The translations under genes and the position numbers were made by a program. A DNA stretch of 54,823 nt from Pseudomonadota bacterium. GTDB lineage: Bacteria > Pseudomonadota > Gammaproteobacteria > Steroidobacterales > Steroidobacteraceae. The stretch spans positions 1 to 54,823 of the forward strand of contig JAJZLX010000376.1 of NCBI GenBank assembly GCA_021850555.1, in the 5' to 3' direction. Position 1 is the stretch's first letter. Each line of letters starts with the position of its first letter. Positions 1 through 9,500 of the stretch are shown one piece after another. The notes below the pieces were generated by a model that saw only the letters and a program-made list of their open reading frames with translations, made no database searches and was not told the DNA's origin.

Positions 1-2
1 TT

Positions 3-185
3 GCCTACGGGGCGGGCGCCGGAGCACAGATGCTGCAGCCGCTCGGCGTCGCCGTGATCGGCGCACTGTTCCTTTCCGTGCCGCTGTCGCTCATCGCAAC
101 ACCCGTGATCTACTCCCTGCTGATCCGTGCGCACCGGCGCTGTGTTGGCGGATCTTCAGTGCCGGCGAATGAAGGCGAAGCATGA
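3..185 (+). CDS. RND efflux transporter permease, C-terminal end (partial)
   Basis: Only the last 60 codons are in the window. The frame reads AYGAGAGAQMLQPLGVAVIG and continues through a hydrophobic helix to IATPVIYSLL, then a short polar tail and TGA. The GAGAxMLQPL motif followed by the last transmembrane helix is typical of the end of CzcA/CusA-like inner-membrane resistance-nodulation-division pumps. The stop overlaps the ATG of the next gene by four bases (ATGA), so the two are probably translationally coupled. The substrate cannot be told from this fragment. Confidence 0.8.
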   Translation, partial: AYGAGAGAQMLQPLGVAVIGALFLSVPLSLIATPVIYSLLIRAHRRCVGGSSVPANEGEA

Positions 186-1600
186 CACCGGGGACACGAA
201 CGCTTCGCTGGGTATCGGCGCTCGGTCTTGCGCTCGTATCGGGCTGTGCGCACTTCGTGTCTCGGCCCCTCTCGCCCTCGGAGTCAATCGCGACTTTCAA
301 CACACGCTCCCTGACCAATCCAGGCCTGCAGGCGTTTCTCGCGGACAATCAGGTGTCCGAGCCGGCAGCGGGCTGGGATCTGAAGGCTCTCACTCTCGCG
401 GCGCTCTATTATCAGCCCTCGCTAGCCGAGGCCCGCGACCGGTTGCGCGCGGCCGAGGCTGCGCGAGTGACGGCGGGCGAGCGCCCGAACCCGTCCGTGG
501 CGATGGCATTGGGATACGACACCCGCATTGCGGGTGCACCGAGTCCGTGGATCGTGCCGATCAACGTGGACTGGCCGATCGAAACTGCCGGCAAGCGCGG
601 AGCTCGGCTCGCGCAAGCACGCCACCTCGCCGCCGCGGCGCGCTGGCAGCTCATCGGGACCGTCTGGCAGGTGCGCAGCCGCCTGCGAACCGCGCTGCTC
701 GATCTGTATGCTGCACGCCGTACGGAGTCCCTTCTCGCGCGCCAGCAGGCTGCCGAGCGCAAAGTCGTGACGCTGCTGCGGGGCCAGCTCGAGGCCGGCG
801 CGGTCTCAAGCTACCTGCTCGCCCAGGCGCGCGTCGCGCTCGAGAACACCACTCTGGCGCGTCAGGCCGCGTCCGGCGCGATTCGGCAGGCACAGATTCA
901 CCTGGCTGGAGCGCTCGGTGTCGCGCCGCACGCGCTCAACGCAGTGCAGCTCTCGTTCGCGCAGCTGCGGAAGTTTCCACGCGATCTCACCCGGCCGCGG
1001 GTCTCACGCCGAGCATTGCTCAATCGCGCCGATGTACGCGCCGCTCTCGAGCAATATGCGGCCAGCCAGTCGCAACTCGAGCTCGAGATCGACCGCCAGT
1101 GGCCCGACCTGCAACTCGGACCCGGCTTCGCCTGGAACTCGCAGCTGAGAGAAGACAGCGAGTGGCAGCTCAGGCTGAGCCTGCCCCTGCCCATCCTCAA
1201 TCATAACCAGGGCCCGATCGCCGAGGCGCGGGCCGAACGCAAGCTGGCTGCCGCACATTTCCTCTCCGTACAGGCCAACGCCCTCGAGCAGATCGACGGG
1301 GCTCTCGCCGGGTACCGCTCGGCGCTTGCCAGGATGAGAACCGCGACTTCGTTGCTGGCGGATCTGCGGCAACAGATCGACTCGGTGCGCGGCCAGGTGC
1401 GAGCCGGTGAGCTTCAGCCGCTTGATCTGGCCGACGCCGAAGTCGCCTTCGACAAGGGCGCCCAGAACCTGCTTGCGACCCGCATCGAGGCCCAGCGGGC
1501 GCTCGGTGCTTTGGAGGACGCCGTGCAGAGTCCACTCACACTTGCCCCCTCCACTTTGCAGGCGGCGAAGGAGAGTGAGCCGGAACCGAAGACTCCCTGA
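182..1600 (+). CDS. TolC/CzcC-family outer membrane efflux protein
   Basis: A 472-aa outer membrane factor that would complete the tripartite RND pump whose permease ends just upstream. The N-terminus has a lipoprotein-type signal with a lipobox ending in LVSGC (Cys about residue 22). The rest is the alternating helical pattern of the OEP family with two repeats, including GxxEAGAVSSYLLAQARVALEN-like and GELQPLDLADAEVAFDKG-like segments (about residues 205-225 and 405-425). The gene overlaps the permease by ATGA and lies after it, whereas classical czcCBA has the outer membrane gene first. Substrate (metal or organic) is not determinable here. Confidence 0.85.
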   Translation: MTPGTRTLRWVSALGLALVSGCAHFVSRPLSPSESIATFNTRSLTNPGLQAFLADNQVSEPAAGWDLKALTLAALYYQPSLAEARDRLRAAEAARVTAGERPNPSVAMALGYDTRIAGAPSPWIVPINVDWPIETAGKRGARLAQARHLAAAARWQLIGTVWQVRSRLRTALLDLYAARRTESLLARQQAAERKVVTLLRGQLEAGAVSSYLLAQARVALENTTLARQAASGAIRQAQIHLAGALGVAPHALNAVQLSFAQLRKFPRDLTRPRVSRRALLNRADVRAALEQYAASQSQLELEIDRQWPDLQLGPGFAWNSQLREDSEWQLRLSLPLPILNHNQGPIAEARAERKLAAAHFLSVQANALEQIDGALAGYRSALARMRTATSLLADLRQQIDSVRGQVRAGELQPLDLADAEVAFDKGAQNLLATRIEAQRALGALEDAVQSPLTLAPSTLQAAKESEPEPKTP

Positions 1601-1897
1601 GATGGATTCGACAGCCTCATCAGCACCTCGCCGGATCCCGAAACCTTCCAGCACAGCCCCAGAGGCCGGATACAGGCCGATCCGCAGCGCAACCGCATTG
1701 CGGTAGTGGATGCCCGGAAGTACCGGGCACACCCGCTCGCGGCCCGGGCGACCGCTCAGGCGTTCGCAGGACCCTGCTCCTCGGCCGGCACGGGAGTCGG
1801 CGGCGGTGTCCTCATCCCTCTCGTCCCGTTCGTGTTCCCCTGGGTGGGCAGCAGGCGCAGCCGGCTAAACTCTGCGCAATGACGTGCCGGGGCGGAC
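1601..1897. other. Intergenic region between efflux gene and CBS gene
   Basis: About 300 bases between the rightward efflux gene and the leftward CBS gene, so both neighbours end here. I see no convincing ORF and no long perfect hairpin with a T-run. The short inverted repeat TGCCCGG...CCGGGCA around 1710-1731 (spacer AAGTA) could fold and serve as a bidirectional terminator, but this is weak. Confidence 0.4.
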
Positions 1898-2341
1898 TCA
1901 GTGGCGCCCTTCGCGGCCCGCCTGGGTGCCCATGAGACTGGCGAGCGTCATCAGCTCGCGCGCGAGCGCGGGCAGCAGGTCATCGAGCGTGATGATGCCG
2001 AGGAGCGCGCCCGAGGCATCGACGACCGGACCGCGCCGGACCGAGCGCGTATTGAGGGCCTCGATGGCTTCGGTCAGCCCGAGATCGGTCCGCAGCACCA
2101 GCGGGTCCGGCGTCATGACATCCGCCACCGTCAGCAGGTACAGGTCGGTTCCCCGCCGGAACTCCCCACGCACGATGTCGCGGTCGGTAAGGATGCCGAT
2201 CGGCCGGCGCAGCGGGTCGCCGCGCTTGAGCACTACCAGCGCGCCGATGTGGCGGTGGCACAGGGTCCGGGCCGCATCGGCGAGCGGCTCGTCTGCGAAT
2301 ACGGTCTGCGGCTGAGGCGTGTACAGGTCCCGAATCTTCAC
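1898..2341 (-). CDS. CBS-domain protein (147 aa, GTG start)
   Basis: A small stand-alone protein made of two CBS motifs (Bateman module), which usually bind adenine nucleotides and act as regulatory sensors. The first CBS contains HIGALVV and GILTDRDIV, the second RRGPVVDASG and GIITLDDLL, and there is a short helical tail. I chose the GTG at 2341 because it begins at VKIRDLYTP, where CBS proteins normally begin. An in-frame ATG at 2395 would add 18 unlikely residues, and neither start has a good Shine-Dalgarno site. It is divergent from a homologous CBS gene at 2456, which suggests an old inverted duplication. Confidence 0.75.
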   Translation of the reverse strand: MKIRDLYTPQPQTVFADEPLADAARTLCHRHIGALVVLKRGDPLRRPIGILTDRDIVRGEFRRGTDLYLLTVADVMTPDPLVLRTDLGLTEAIEALNTRSVRRGPVVDASGALLGIITLDDLLPALARELMTLASLMGTQAGREGRH

Positions 2342-2455
2342 GTCTGCGAAGATAACCGCGGAGGATCCCTGCGCGCCATCCGCATTGATACGCATTGGCG
2401 CATGCCACGGGCTGTGACGAACTTGCAAGGAGAAAACCGCTGTTGGGAGCCGCAC
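2342..2455. promoter_or_regulatory. Divergent promoter region between two CBS genes
   Basis: 114 bases separating two head-to-head CBS-domain genes. Both promoters must lie here or inside the 5' ends of the genes. I could not assign clear -35/-10 boxes. The rightward gene has GGGAG about seven bases before its ATG at 2456. Confidence 0.45.
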
Positions 2456-2896
2456 ATGAACGTCGGAAGTTTCTGCACTCGCCCGCCGGTCGCCGTGGCG
2501 GTCGGCACATCGCTTGCGGACGTCGCCCAGCTGATGCGCGAGCGGCACGTCGGCGCAGTCGTGGTCACAGAGGGCGATCCGGCACGCCCGCAGGTGGCGG
2601 GCATCATCACGGACCGGGACATCGTCTGTGCGCGGATCACCCGAGCCACGGACCTCTCGAGCATCAGCGCCGCGGAAGCGATGACGACCCATCCGCTCCT
2701 GATCCGCGAGCAGGATTCGGCCGGTGCGGCTGTGGCGCACCTGCGCGCGCGCGGTGTCCGACGCGCACCCGTCGTGGCCGAGGACGGCACGCTCATCGGC
2801 GTCATCTCCGCCGACGATCTGTTGGCGCACCTGGCCGGGGAGATCGCCGCTCTCGCCGGCATCGTCTTCCGGCAGACCCACGCCGAGACCGGCTGA
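2456..2896 (+). CDS. CBS-domain protein (146 aa)
   Basis: Two tandem CBS motifs cover nearly the whole 146 residues: GAVVVTEGD and AGIITDRDIV in the first, RRAPVVAEDG and GVISADDLLAHL in the second. The start ATG at 2456 (MNVGSFCTRPPV) has GGGAG at a good distance, so the longer upstream open frame is not needed. It mirrors the divergent gene at 1898-2341 in length, motif order and the GxxTDRDIV signature. A role as an adenylate- or redox-linked sensor is the usual inference for such proteins, but no partner protein is visible nearby. Confidence 0.85.
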   Translation: MNVGSFCTRPPVAVAVGTSLADVAQLMRERHVGAVVVTEGDPARPQVAGIITDRDIVCARITRATDLSSISAAEAMTTHPLLIREQDSAGAAVAHLRARGVRRAPVVAEDGTLIGVISADDLLAHLAGEIAALAGIVFRQTHAETG

Positions 2897-2925
2897 GCGA
2901 GCGCCAGGCGCGCGCGCAGCCACTG

Positions 2926-3927
2926 CTATTGCGGGGCCGACACCGCTCCCTGCAGTTGGCGATGCTGCGCCGCGAGGCTCAGCAACGCCTGTCCAAAAGA
3001 TGTCCGGCGAGCCTCGCGATTCTCCGCCCGTCCACGCCTTCGCAACGCATCCACCGCCTCTGCGACCCGGGCCGGGGTGCCGAGATCGCTCCAGCCGCAC
3101 TCCGGCACGGGCAACACGCGCAGCCGCTGCGCCTGGCGCTCGAGGATCGCGCGCGAGAAGTCGAGCTCCGGCAACAGCCGGTAGAGCCCCTCCAGGCTCT
3201 CCTCGAGCTGCGGACCGGATCGGGCGCCGCGGATGACCCCACGCATGGCCGAGACGATGTCCGGGCAGCGCCGCTCATACAGCTCGAGCAGCGCCGAGGC
3301 GTCCGCGGCGATGATGAAGGTGTTCCAGAGCGCCCCCTCATAGACGAGGGCCGCCGCGTGCGCGGCGTCCGGCTTCTCCACGAACCGCTCGACGCGCTGG
3401 TACACGCGCCCCTCCTCGCGTCGCGGGACGATGTATCCCAGCTGCGCATCGGCAATGCGCGGCTCGAGCCCGAGCAGGACGATGTCAGCCGGATCGCCCT
3501 CGGGCGGCGCCGCGGCGCACCGCAACGCGCGCGCGAGCTGCCGCTCGTCGCGAACGTGGTGATCCGAGGGCAGCAGAACCACGCGGGCCCGCGGGTCGCG
3601 CTCCAGGATGATGAGCAACGGCAGCAGAACACCGTTGGCGGTGCCGCGATTGCTGGGCTGAACGATGACGTTGTCCGGCGCGACGGCCTCGAGCTGAGCG
3701 CTCCACCACTGCCGGTGCTGGGAGGCGACGATGGTGCAGATGCGCTGGCGCTCGGTGATGCCCGCGGCGCGCTCGAGCGCCTCCTGCATCAGCGACGGCC
3801 CCCGATCGAGCGAGCAGAACTGCTTGGGTATGGCAAGACCGCTGCGGGTGGTGGTGAGGCGTTGCAGCCTCCGGCCATCGCCGGCCGCGAGCACGAGGGC
3901 CCAGATGTTGTTTTTGGAGTCGCTCAT
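2926..3927 (-). CDS. Sugar-phosphate nucleotidyltransferase (mannose-1-P guanylyltransferase-like)
   Basis: A 333-aa NTP-transferase. The N-terminus has the nucleotide-binding signature VLAAGDGRRL and, after it, IPKQFCSL (the PKQ Lys). Other family features are LLPSDHHV (catalytic Asp region, about residue 115), VEKPD, WNTFIIAA and GWSDLGTP near residue 270. Together these resemble GDP-mannose pyrophosphorylase more than glucose-1-P transferases. The start is set by GGAGG seven to eight bases before the ATG at 3927; a longer open frame upstream lacks such a site. It stands alone, convergent with the CBS gene, so its pathway (GDP-mannose for a surface glycan) is inferred only from family. Confidence 0.8.
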   Translation of the reverse strand: MSDSKNNIWALVLAAGDGRRLQRLTTTRSGLAIPKQFCSLDRGPSLMQEALERAAGITERQRICTIVASQHRQWWSAQLEAVAPDNVIVQPSNRGTANGVLLPLLIILERDPRARVVLLPSDHHVRDERQLARALRCAAAPPEGDPADIVLLGLEPRIADAQLGYIVPRREEGRVYQRVERFVEKPDAAHAAALVYEGALWNTFIIAADASALLELYERRCPDIVSAMRGVIRGARSGPQLEESLEGLYRLLPELDFSRAILERQAQRLRVLPVPECGWSDLGTPARVAEAVDALRRRGRAENREARRTSFGQALLSLAAQHRQLQGAVSAPQ

Positions 3928-4137
3928 GCAATTTCCTCCATCGTCGCAGCTACGGCGATTCGACCGCCGCGACCACGTGCAGTTCAACTCTATGGGACAA
4001 CGGCAAGCATAATACGCCGACGATGTGCGCTACCGTAGGGGGAAATACAGACTTGCGTTGGAATCAAACTTCCAGGGATTCCCGGCACCCCGCCACCCTA
4101 CAGCGATCGCGGGGCACGCCGCCAGCTTGATCGAAAA

Positions 4138-4815
4138 CTACACCGGATGCGCTCCCGGCTGCGCAACGGGGGCCGCCGGGGAGATGTCGCCCGAGGGCGA
4201 CGCGCGCGCCGGCCCGGGAGCGCCGGCATCGACACGCACGCTCACGCGCATGGCCGCGAGTCGCTCGTAGAGCCGCCGCTGCCGGAACAACGGCACCCAG
4301 CCATACACCAGCGACTCGGTCGGACGCCACAGTGCAAGCCACGCAAGAATGATCAGTCCTTCGTCGATCAGCCACGAAGTGCCGTGCGGAAGAAGCCTTG
4401 CGAGAATCTCGCGCACGCTCATGCTCAGCAAAAAAATGAGCCCCCCGCCGAGCAGCGAGAGCTGCCCGAGGCGCATCTGCTCACGCTGGCGGTGCCGGGC
4501 GGAGCTCGCGAGGCGCTGATAGTAACGTGCGACCGCGCTGCGCAAGTCCGCCGCGAGGGCCTCGCCCTCGCTCGCGTGCACCCGCAGATGCCACCTGCGG
4601 GCGGCGCGCTTGTCGCTGAACTCCTCTTCGATGAACTCGGCCGCGTGCCGATCGAGATCGCGGTCCCAGAAGGGGGATGGGTCGAGCGAGTTGAACATCT
4701 GCGTCAGGTTGCGCACGCGGATGCTCACCGTGGCCGTGGCCGCGCCGCCTCGGCCACGGCCACGGCGGACTTTCACATCGGGCGTCTTGGGAGTCAAAGC
4801 CATCGCTGCGGCCAT
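4138..4815 (-). CDS. Unknown membrane protein with two predicted helices
   Basis: A 225-aa protein I do not recognise. The first 110 residues are charged and soluble (SLDPSPFWDRDLD, EFIEEEFSDKRAARRW). Then come two hydrophobic helices at about 113-135 (LSLLGGGLIFLLSM) and 145-165 (GLIILAWLALW), followed by GWVPLFRQRRLYERL and a Pro/Ala-rich tail. It starts 15 bases after the stop of the polX gene on the same strand, so it is probably the last gene of the nifJ-polX transcript. An alternative ATG at 4803 is possible; neither start has a strong ribosome-binding site. Confidence 0.65.
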   Translation of the reverse strand: MAAAMALTPKTPDVKVRRGRGRGGAATATVSIRVRNLTQMFNSLDPSPFWDRDLDRHAAEFIEEEFSDKRAARRWHLRVHASEGEALAADLRSAVARYYQRLASSARHRQREQMRLGQLSLLGGGLIFLLSMSVREILARLLPHGTSWLIDEGLIILAWLALWRPTESLVYGWVPLFRQRRLYERLAAMRVSVRVDAGAPGPARASPSGDISPAAPVAQPGAHPV

Positions 4816-4830
4816 CCGGGCGCATCCGGC

Positions 4831-6552
4831 CTATCGCCTGCGCAGCAGCGTGCGCACCCCGGACACGGTGCGCGTGTTGAGCACATCCTGCCGGCGCGCC
4901 CAGCCGCGGCGGGCCTGACGCACCGCGCCGTCGAGATTGGCGAGCTGGTCGACCGAGTGCGCGTCGCTCGCGATGGACAGCGGCACCCCCCGCTCGAGCG
5001 CCGCCTTGATGTGTCCGTCATCCAGGTCGAGCCGTGAGGGCTGGCCGTTCACCTCGAGACACCCACCCCGCTCGCTCATCGCATCCAACACCTTCTCGAA
5101 GTCGAACGCGTATGGCTCGCGCTCACCGATCAGCCGGCCGCTCGGATGGGCGAGGATCGAGACGCAGGGCCGCTCGAGCGCGCGCAGCAGGCGCATCGTC
5201 TGCCTGGCCTCGGAAAGCCCGAAATGATCGTGGACCGCCGCCACGACCACATCGAGCCGCTCCAGCACGGCGTCTGGCAGTGCGAGCCGCCCGTCCTCGA
5301 GAATGTCCACCTCCGCACCCTTGAGGATCGTGAAACCGCGCAATTTCTCGTTGAGAGCATCGATCGCCTCCGCCTGGAGCGCGAGCCGCTGCGCGTCGAG
5401 TCCATGGACGATGCCGAGATGCTTGGTGTGATCGGTGACGGCGAGGTAAGACAGACGCTGCGCCTGGGCCGCCGCGACCATTCGCTCGAGCGTGTCCATA
5501 CCGTCGGAAGCGTTCGTGTGGACATGCAGGTCCCCCTTCAGGTCCGACCGCTCGATGAGCTGCGGCAATGCACCCCGGCCTGCCGCTTCGATCTCGCCGC
5601 GATCCTCGCGCAGCTCCGGCGGGATGTAGCTCAAGCCCAGGGCCTGATACAAGTCCTCCTCGGTCCGCCCCGCCAGGCGCCGCGACCCGCGGAACAGGCC
5701 GTACTCGCTCAACTTCAAGCCTCGCTCCTGCGCCAGGCGCCGCGTGCGGATGTTGTGATCCTTGCTGCCGGTGAAGTAATGCAGCGCCGCCCCGAAGCTC
5801 CGCGGGGCAACCACCCGCACATCCACCTGCAGCCCGTTGCGCAGGACACCGGATGCCTTGGTCGTGCCGGAAGCGGTCAGCTCGCGCAGATCCGGGTAGC
5901 GCTTGAGCGCCGCGAAGAGCCTCGCGCCCGATGCCGCGCTCACGAGAAGATCCAGATCGCCGACGGTGTCGCGACCCCGGCGATAGCTCCCCGCGACCTC
6001 GACCCGCGAGACCCCGGGAAGGGACGCCAAATACTCCTTCAACGGCCCCGCGTACTGCGCCGCCACCGACAGCGGCAGGCGCCGGGACGCGCCGGGCTCG
6101 CCCTTCGCGAGCGTCGCCTTCAGCCGCGACTCGAGGCCGGCCCCGAACCTCGGCAGCGCTGCGACCCGTCCGGTGCCAAGCTCGCGCTCGAGATCCGAGC
6201 GGCTCCTGACCGAAAGCTGCGTCATCAGCGCGCGCACCCGCACCGGCCCGAGACCGGGCAACGCGAGCAGCTCTCGGGTCTGCGGCGGCACCTCGCGGCG
6301 CAGCCTCTCGAGCGCCTGCAGGTGCCCGGTGCGGATCAGCTCCTCGATCTTGCGGGCGAGGTCCTCTCCGATGCCGGGTATCGCATCGTACTCCTCAGGC
6401 CCGCGCATCTCGGCGAGCTCCCTCGGCAGGCTGCGCACGATGCGCGCCGCCCGCCGGTATGCGCGGATCCGAAATGGGTTCTCGCCCTCGATGGCGAGCA
6501 GATCGCCGATCTCATCGAAGACGTCGGCGACATCCGCGTTATGAATGCTCAT
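4831..6552 (-). CDS. polX: DNA polymerase X with C-terminal PHP domain
   Basis: A 573-aa bacterial family X polymerase, the usual length for the PolX-PHP class that acts in base-excision and gap repair. Helix-hairpin-helix segments lie at IPGIGEDLARKIEEL (about 58-72) and LPGLGPVRVRAL (98-109). The nucleotidyltransferase core is GSYRRGRDTVGDLDLL with Asp199 and Asp201, and the third Asp is probably Asp244 in VDVRVV. The PHP nuclease domain starts at DLHVHTNASDG (His343, His345) and continues with VTDHTKHLGIVHGL, GAEVDI, HPSGR and SDAHS. All metal ligands look intact. The ATG at 6552 overlaps the 3' end of nifJ by 14 bases, implying translational coupling. Confidence 0.92.
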   Translation of the reverse strand: MSIHNADVADVFDEIGDLLAIEGENPFRIRAYRRAARIVRSLPRELAEMRGPEEYDAIPGIGEDLARKIEELIRTGHLQALERLRREVPPQTRELLALPGLGPVRVRALMTQLSVRSRSDLERELGTGRVAALPRFGAGLESRLKATLAKGEPGASRRLPLSVAAQYAGPLKEYLASLPGVSRVEVAGSYRRGRDTVGDLDLLVSAASGARLFAALKRYPDLRELTASGTTKASGVLRNGLQVDVRVVAPRSFGAALHYFTGSKDHNIRTRRLAQERGLKLSEYGLFRGSRRLAGRTEEDLYQALGLSYIPPELREDRGEIEAAGRGALPQLIERSDLKGDLHVHTNASDGMDTLERMVAAAQAQRLSYLAVTDHTKHLGIVHGLDAQRLALQAEAIDALNEKLRGFTILKGAEVDILEDGRLALPDAVLERLDVVVAAVHDHFGLSEARQTMRLLRALERPCVSILAHPSGRLIGEREPYAFDFEKVLDAMSERGGCLEVNGQPSRLDLDDGHIKAALERGVPLSIASDAHSVDQLANLDGAVRQARRGWARRQDVLNTRTVSGVRTLLRRR

Positions 6553-9500
6553 GGGTCGATGTCCCACGCGTGACGAATCCGCTCGATGCCCGCACTTCAG
6601 AGGGTACCTGAAAACCGGGCGGGGGCGCCTGCGCGGGGTGAAAGCTCTCCCCGCCGCGGATCGCGAGCTCCTCGTACTGCCGGTATTTCTCCAGCACCAC
6701 CTGCTGGGCCTGCGTGAGCAGCTCGGCGGCGGCACCCGGATCGGTCTCGGTGAGCTCGCGGTAGCGCAGCTCCCGGTACGCGTAGTCCTTGAACGGGATC
6801 GCCGGCCGCCTCGAATCGAGACGAAAGGGCCGCTCGCCCGCGGCGCGCATCGCCGGATTGAAGCGGAACAGCGGCCAATAGCCGCTCGCGGCCGCCAGGC
6901 GCTGCTGGCGCAACCCGAAGCGCAAGTCGAATCCGTGGGCAATGCAGTGACTGTAGGCGAGGATGAGCGAGGTGCCGGGGTAGGCTTCCGCCTCCCGGAA
7001 GGCGAGCAGAGTCTGCTGCGGGTTGGCGCCCATGGCGACTTGCGCGACGTAGACGTTGCCGTAGGCGATCGCCTGCAGCGCCAGGTCGCGCCGCGCGGTG
7101 CGCTTGCCCGCCGAGGCGAACCGGGCCACGGCGCCGAGCGGCGTGGCCTTGGAGGCCTGTCCGCCCGTGTTGGAGTAAACCTCGGTATCGAGGACCAGGA
7201 TGTTCACATCACGACCGCTTGCGAGCACGTGATCGAGTCCGGCCGAACCGATGTCATAGGCCCAGCCATCGCCGCCGACGATCCAGATGCTGCGCCGGAC
7301 GAACTGATCGGCGAGGGAAAGGAGCTCGCGCGCACGCTCGTCCTCGAGCCCCTGCAAAGCGCGCTTCAGCCCCTGCACGCGCTCTCGCTGCGCGCGCAGC
7401 TGCGACTCGCGCACCTGCGGCGCCTCGAGAATCGGGCGCACGAGGGATTCCCCGAGCACCGCGGCGAGCTCGCGCAGCAGCGCGCTCGCCTGCCTGAGCT
7501 GTTGGTCGGCCGCGAGCCGAAAGCCGAGCCCGAATTCCGCGTTGTCCTCGAACAGCGAATTCGACCAGGCCGGGCCGCGGCCGTCGGCACCCTTCGTCCA
7601 GGGCGTGACCGGAAGGTTGCCGCCGTAGATCGAGGAGCAGCCCGTGGCGTTGGCAATCTGCGCACGGTCACCGAACAGCTGCGAGAGCAGCTTCAGATAC
7701 GGCGTCTCGCCGCACCCGGCGCAGGCACCGGAGAACTCGAACAGAGGCTGCAGAAACTGCACGCCGCGCACGTTCGCAAAATCGATCTGCGAGCGCTCGT
7801 TCACGGCGAGCGTCTCGAAGAACGCGATGTTGGCACGCTCGGCGGCAAGGAGCGGCGCCTTGGCGGTCAGTCGGATCGCCTTCGCCGCCTCACCCGCGGG
7901 GGCGGCGTCGGCGGGAGGCGCGGCATCGGTACCGGCCGGACAGGCCTCGATGCACAGCCCGCAACCCGTGCAGTCCTCCGGATAGAACTGCAGCGCGAAG
8001 CGCACGCTCGGAAAGCCGCGCACGTTGACCGGCACGGAGTGAAAGCCCGCAGGCGCCGCCTGCAGCCGGGACTCCTCGAAGTACTTCGCCCGGATCGCGC
8101 TGTGCGGGCACACGAAGCCGCACTCGCCGCACTGCACGCAGCGCTCGGGAATCCACTCCGCGACGATGTCGGAGACATTGCGCTTCTCGAACACCGCCGT
8201 ACCGGTGGGATATGTCCCATCCGCCGGCAGCTGGCTCACCTTGAGCTCATCTCCCCGACCCGCCATGAGCCGGGCCGTGACCTCGCGGACGAACCGTGGC
8301 GCATCGGCCGGAACGAGCGGCGCAACCGCAGTCGCGCCAGTCTCCGCAGCGGGGATCGGCACCTCGAACAGCGCCGCGAGCGCGCGATCGACCGCCGCGA
8401 AGTTGCGCTGCACGACCTGCTCTCCCTGCCCCCGGTAGCTGTGCTCGATGGCCTGCTTGATGCGGCGCATCGCCTCCTCGCGCGCCAGGATGCCGGAGAT
8501 CGCAAAGAAGCAGGTCTGGAGCACTGTGTTGACGTGCGCGCCGATGCCGGCCTCGCGGGCCACCCTCGAGGCATCGATCACATACAGGCGCAGATGCTTC
8601 TCGAGGATGCGGCGTTGCAGCGGCCGTGGCAGATGGCTCCAGACCTCCTTCGGTCCGTGCGGGGTGTTGAGCAGGAGCGTGGCGCCGTCGGCCGCCTCTC
8701 GCAGCACCTCGACGCGCCCGAGGAACAGCGGATTGTGGCAGGCAATGAAGGTCGCCGACTCGATGAGATAAGGAGCGTGGATCGGGCGCGAGCCGAAGCG
8801 CAGGTGCGAGACAGTCTGTGCGCCGGCTTTGTGCGAGTCGTAGACGAAGTAGGCCTGCGCAAACCGTCCCCGATCCCGGGCGATGATCTTCGCGCTGTTC
8901 TTGTTCGCCCCGACCGTGCCGTCCGAGCCCAGGCCGAAGAACAGCGCCCGCACCGTGCCCTCGGGCTCGAGCGTGAACTCGCGGTCCACCTCGAGGCTGC
9001 AGTGGGACACGTCATCCTCGATGCCGACGCTGAAGCCGTGCCGGGGATCGGCCTGCCTCAACTCCTCGAACACGGCCTTCGCCTGCGCGGGGCTGAAGTT
9101 CTTCGAGCCGAGCCCGTAGCGCCCCCCGATCACCCGGGGCAGGCTCGGGCGCTCCCCGCGCGAGAACGCCTCGGTGAGCGTCGCGACCACATCGAGATAC
9201 AGCGGCTCGCCGCAGGCGCCCGGCTCCTTGGTACGCTCGAGCACCGCGATCCTCCGGCAGGAGGCAGGCAGCGCGCTCAGGAAATGCCGGGCCGAGAATG
9301 GCCGGTAGAGGCGCACCTGCAGGACACCGACCTTCTCTCCCTGCGCCCGCAACGTCTGCGCGACCGCCCGGACCGTCTCCGCGCCCGAGCCCATGATGAC
9401 GATCGCCCGCTCGGCATCCTGCGCTCCATCGAATTCGAACAGGCGATAGCGCCGGCCGGTAAGCCCGGCGAAGCGCGCCAGGACCTCCTCCACAATCCGT

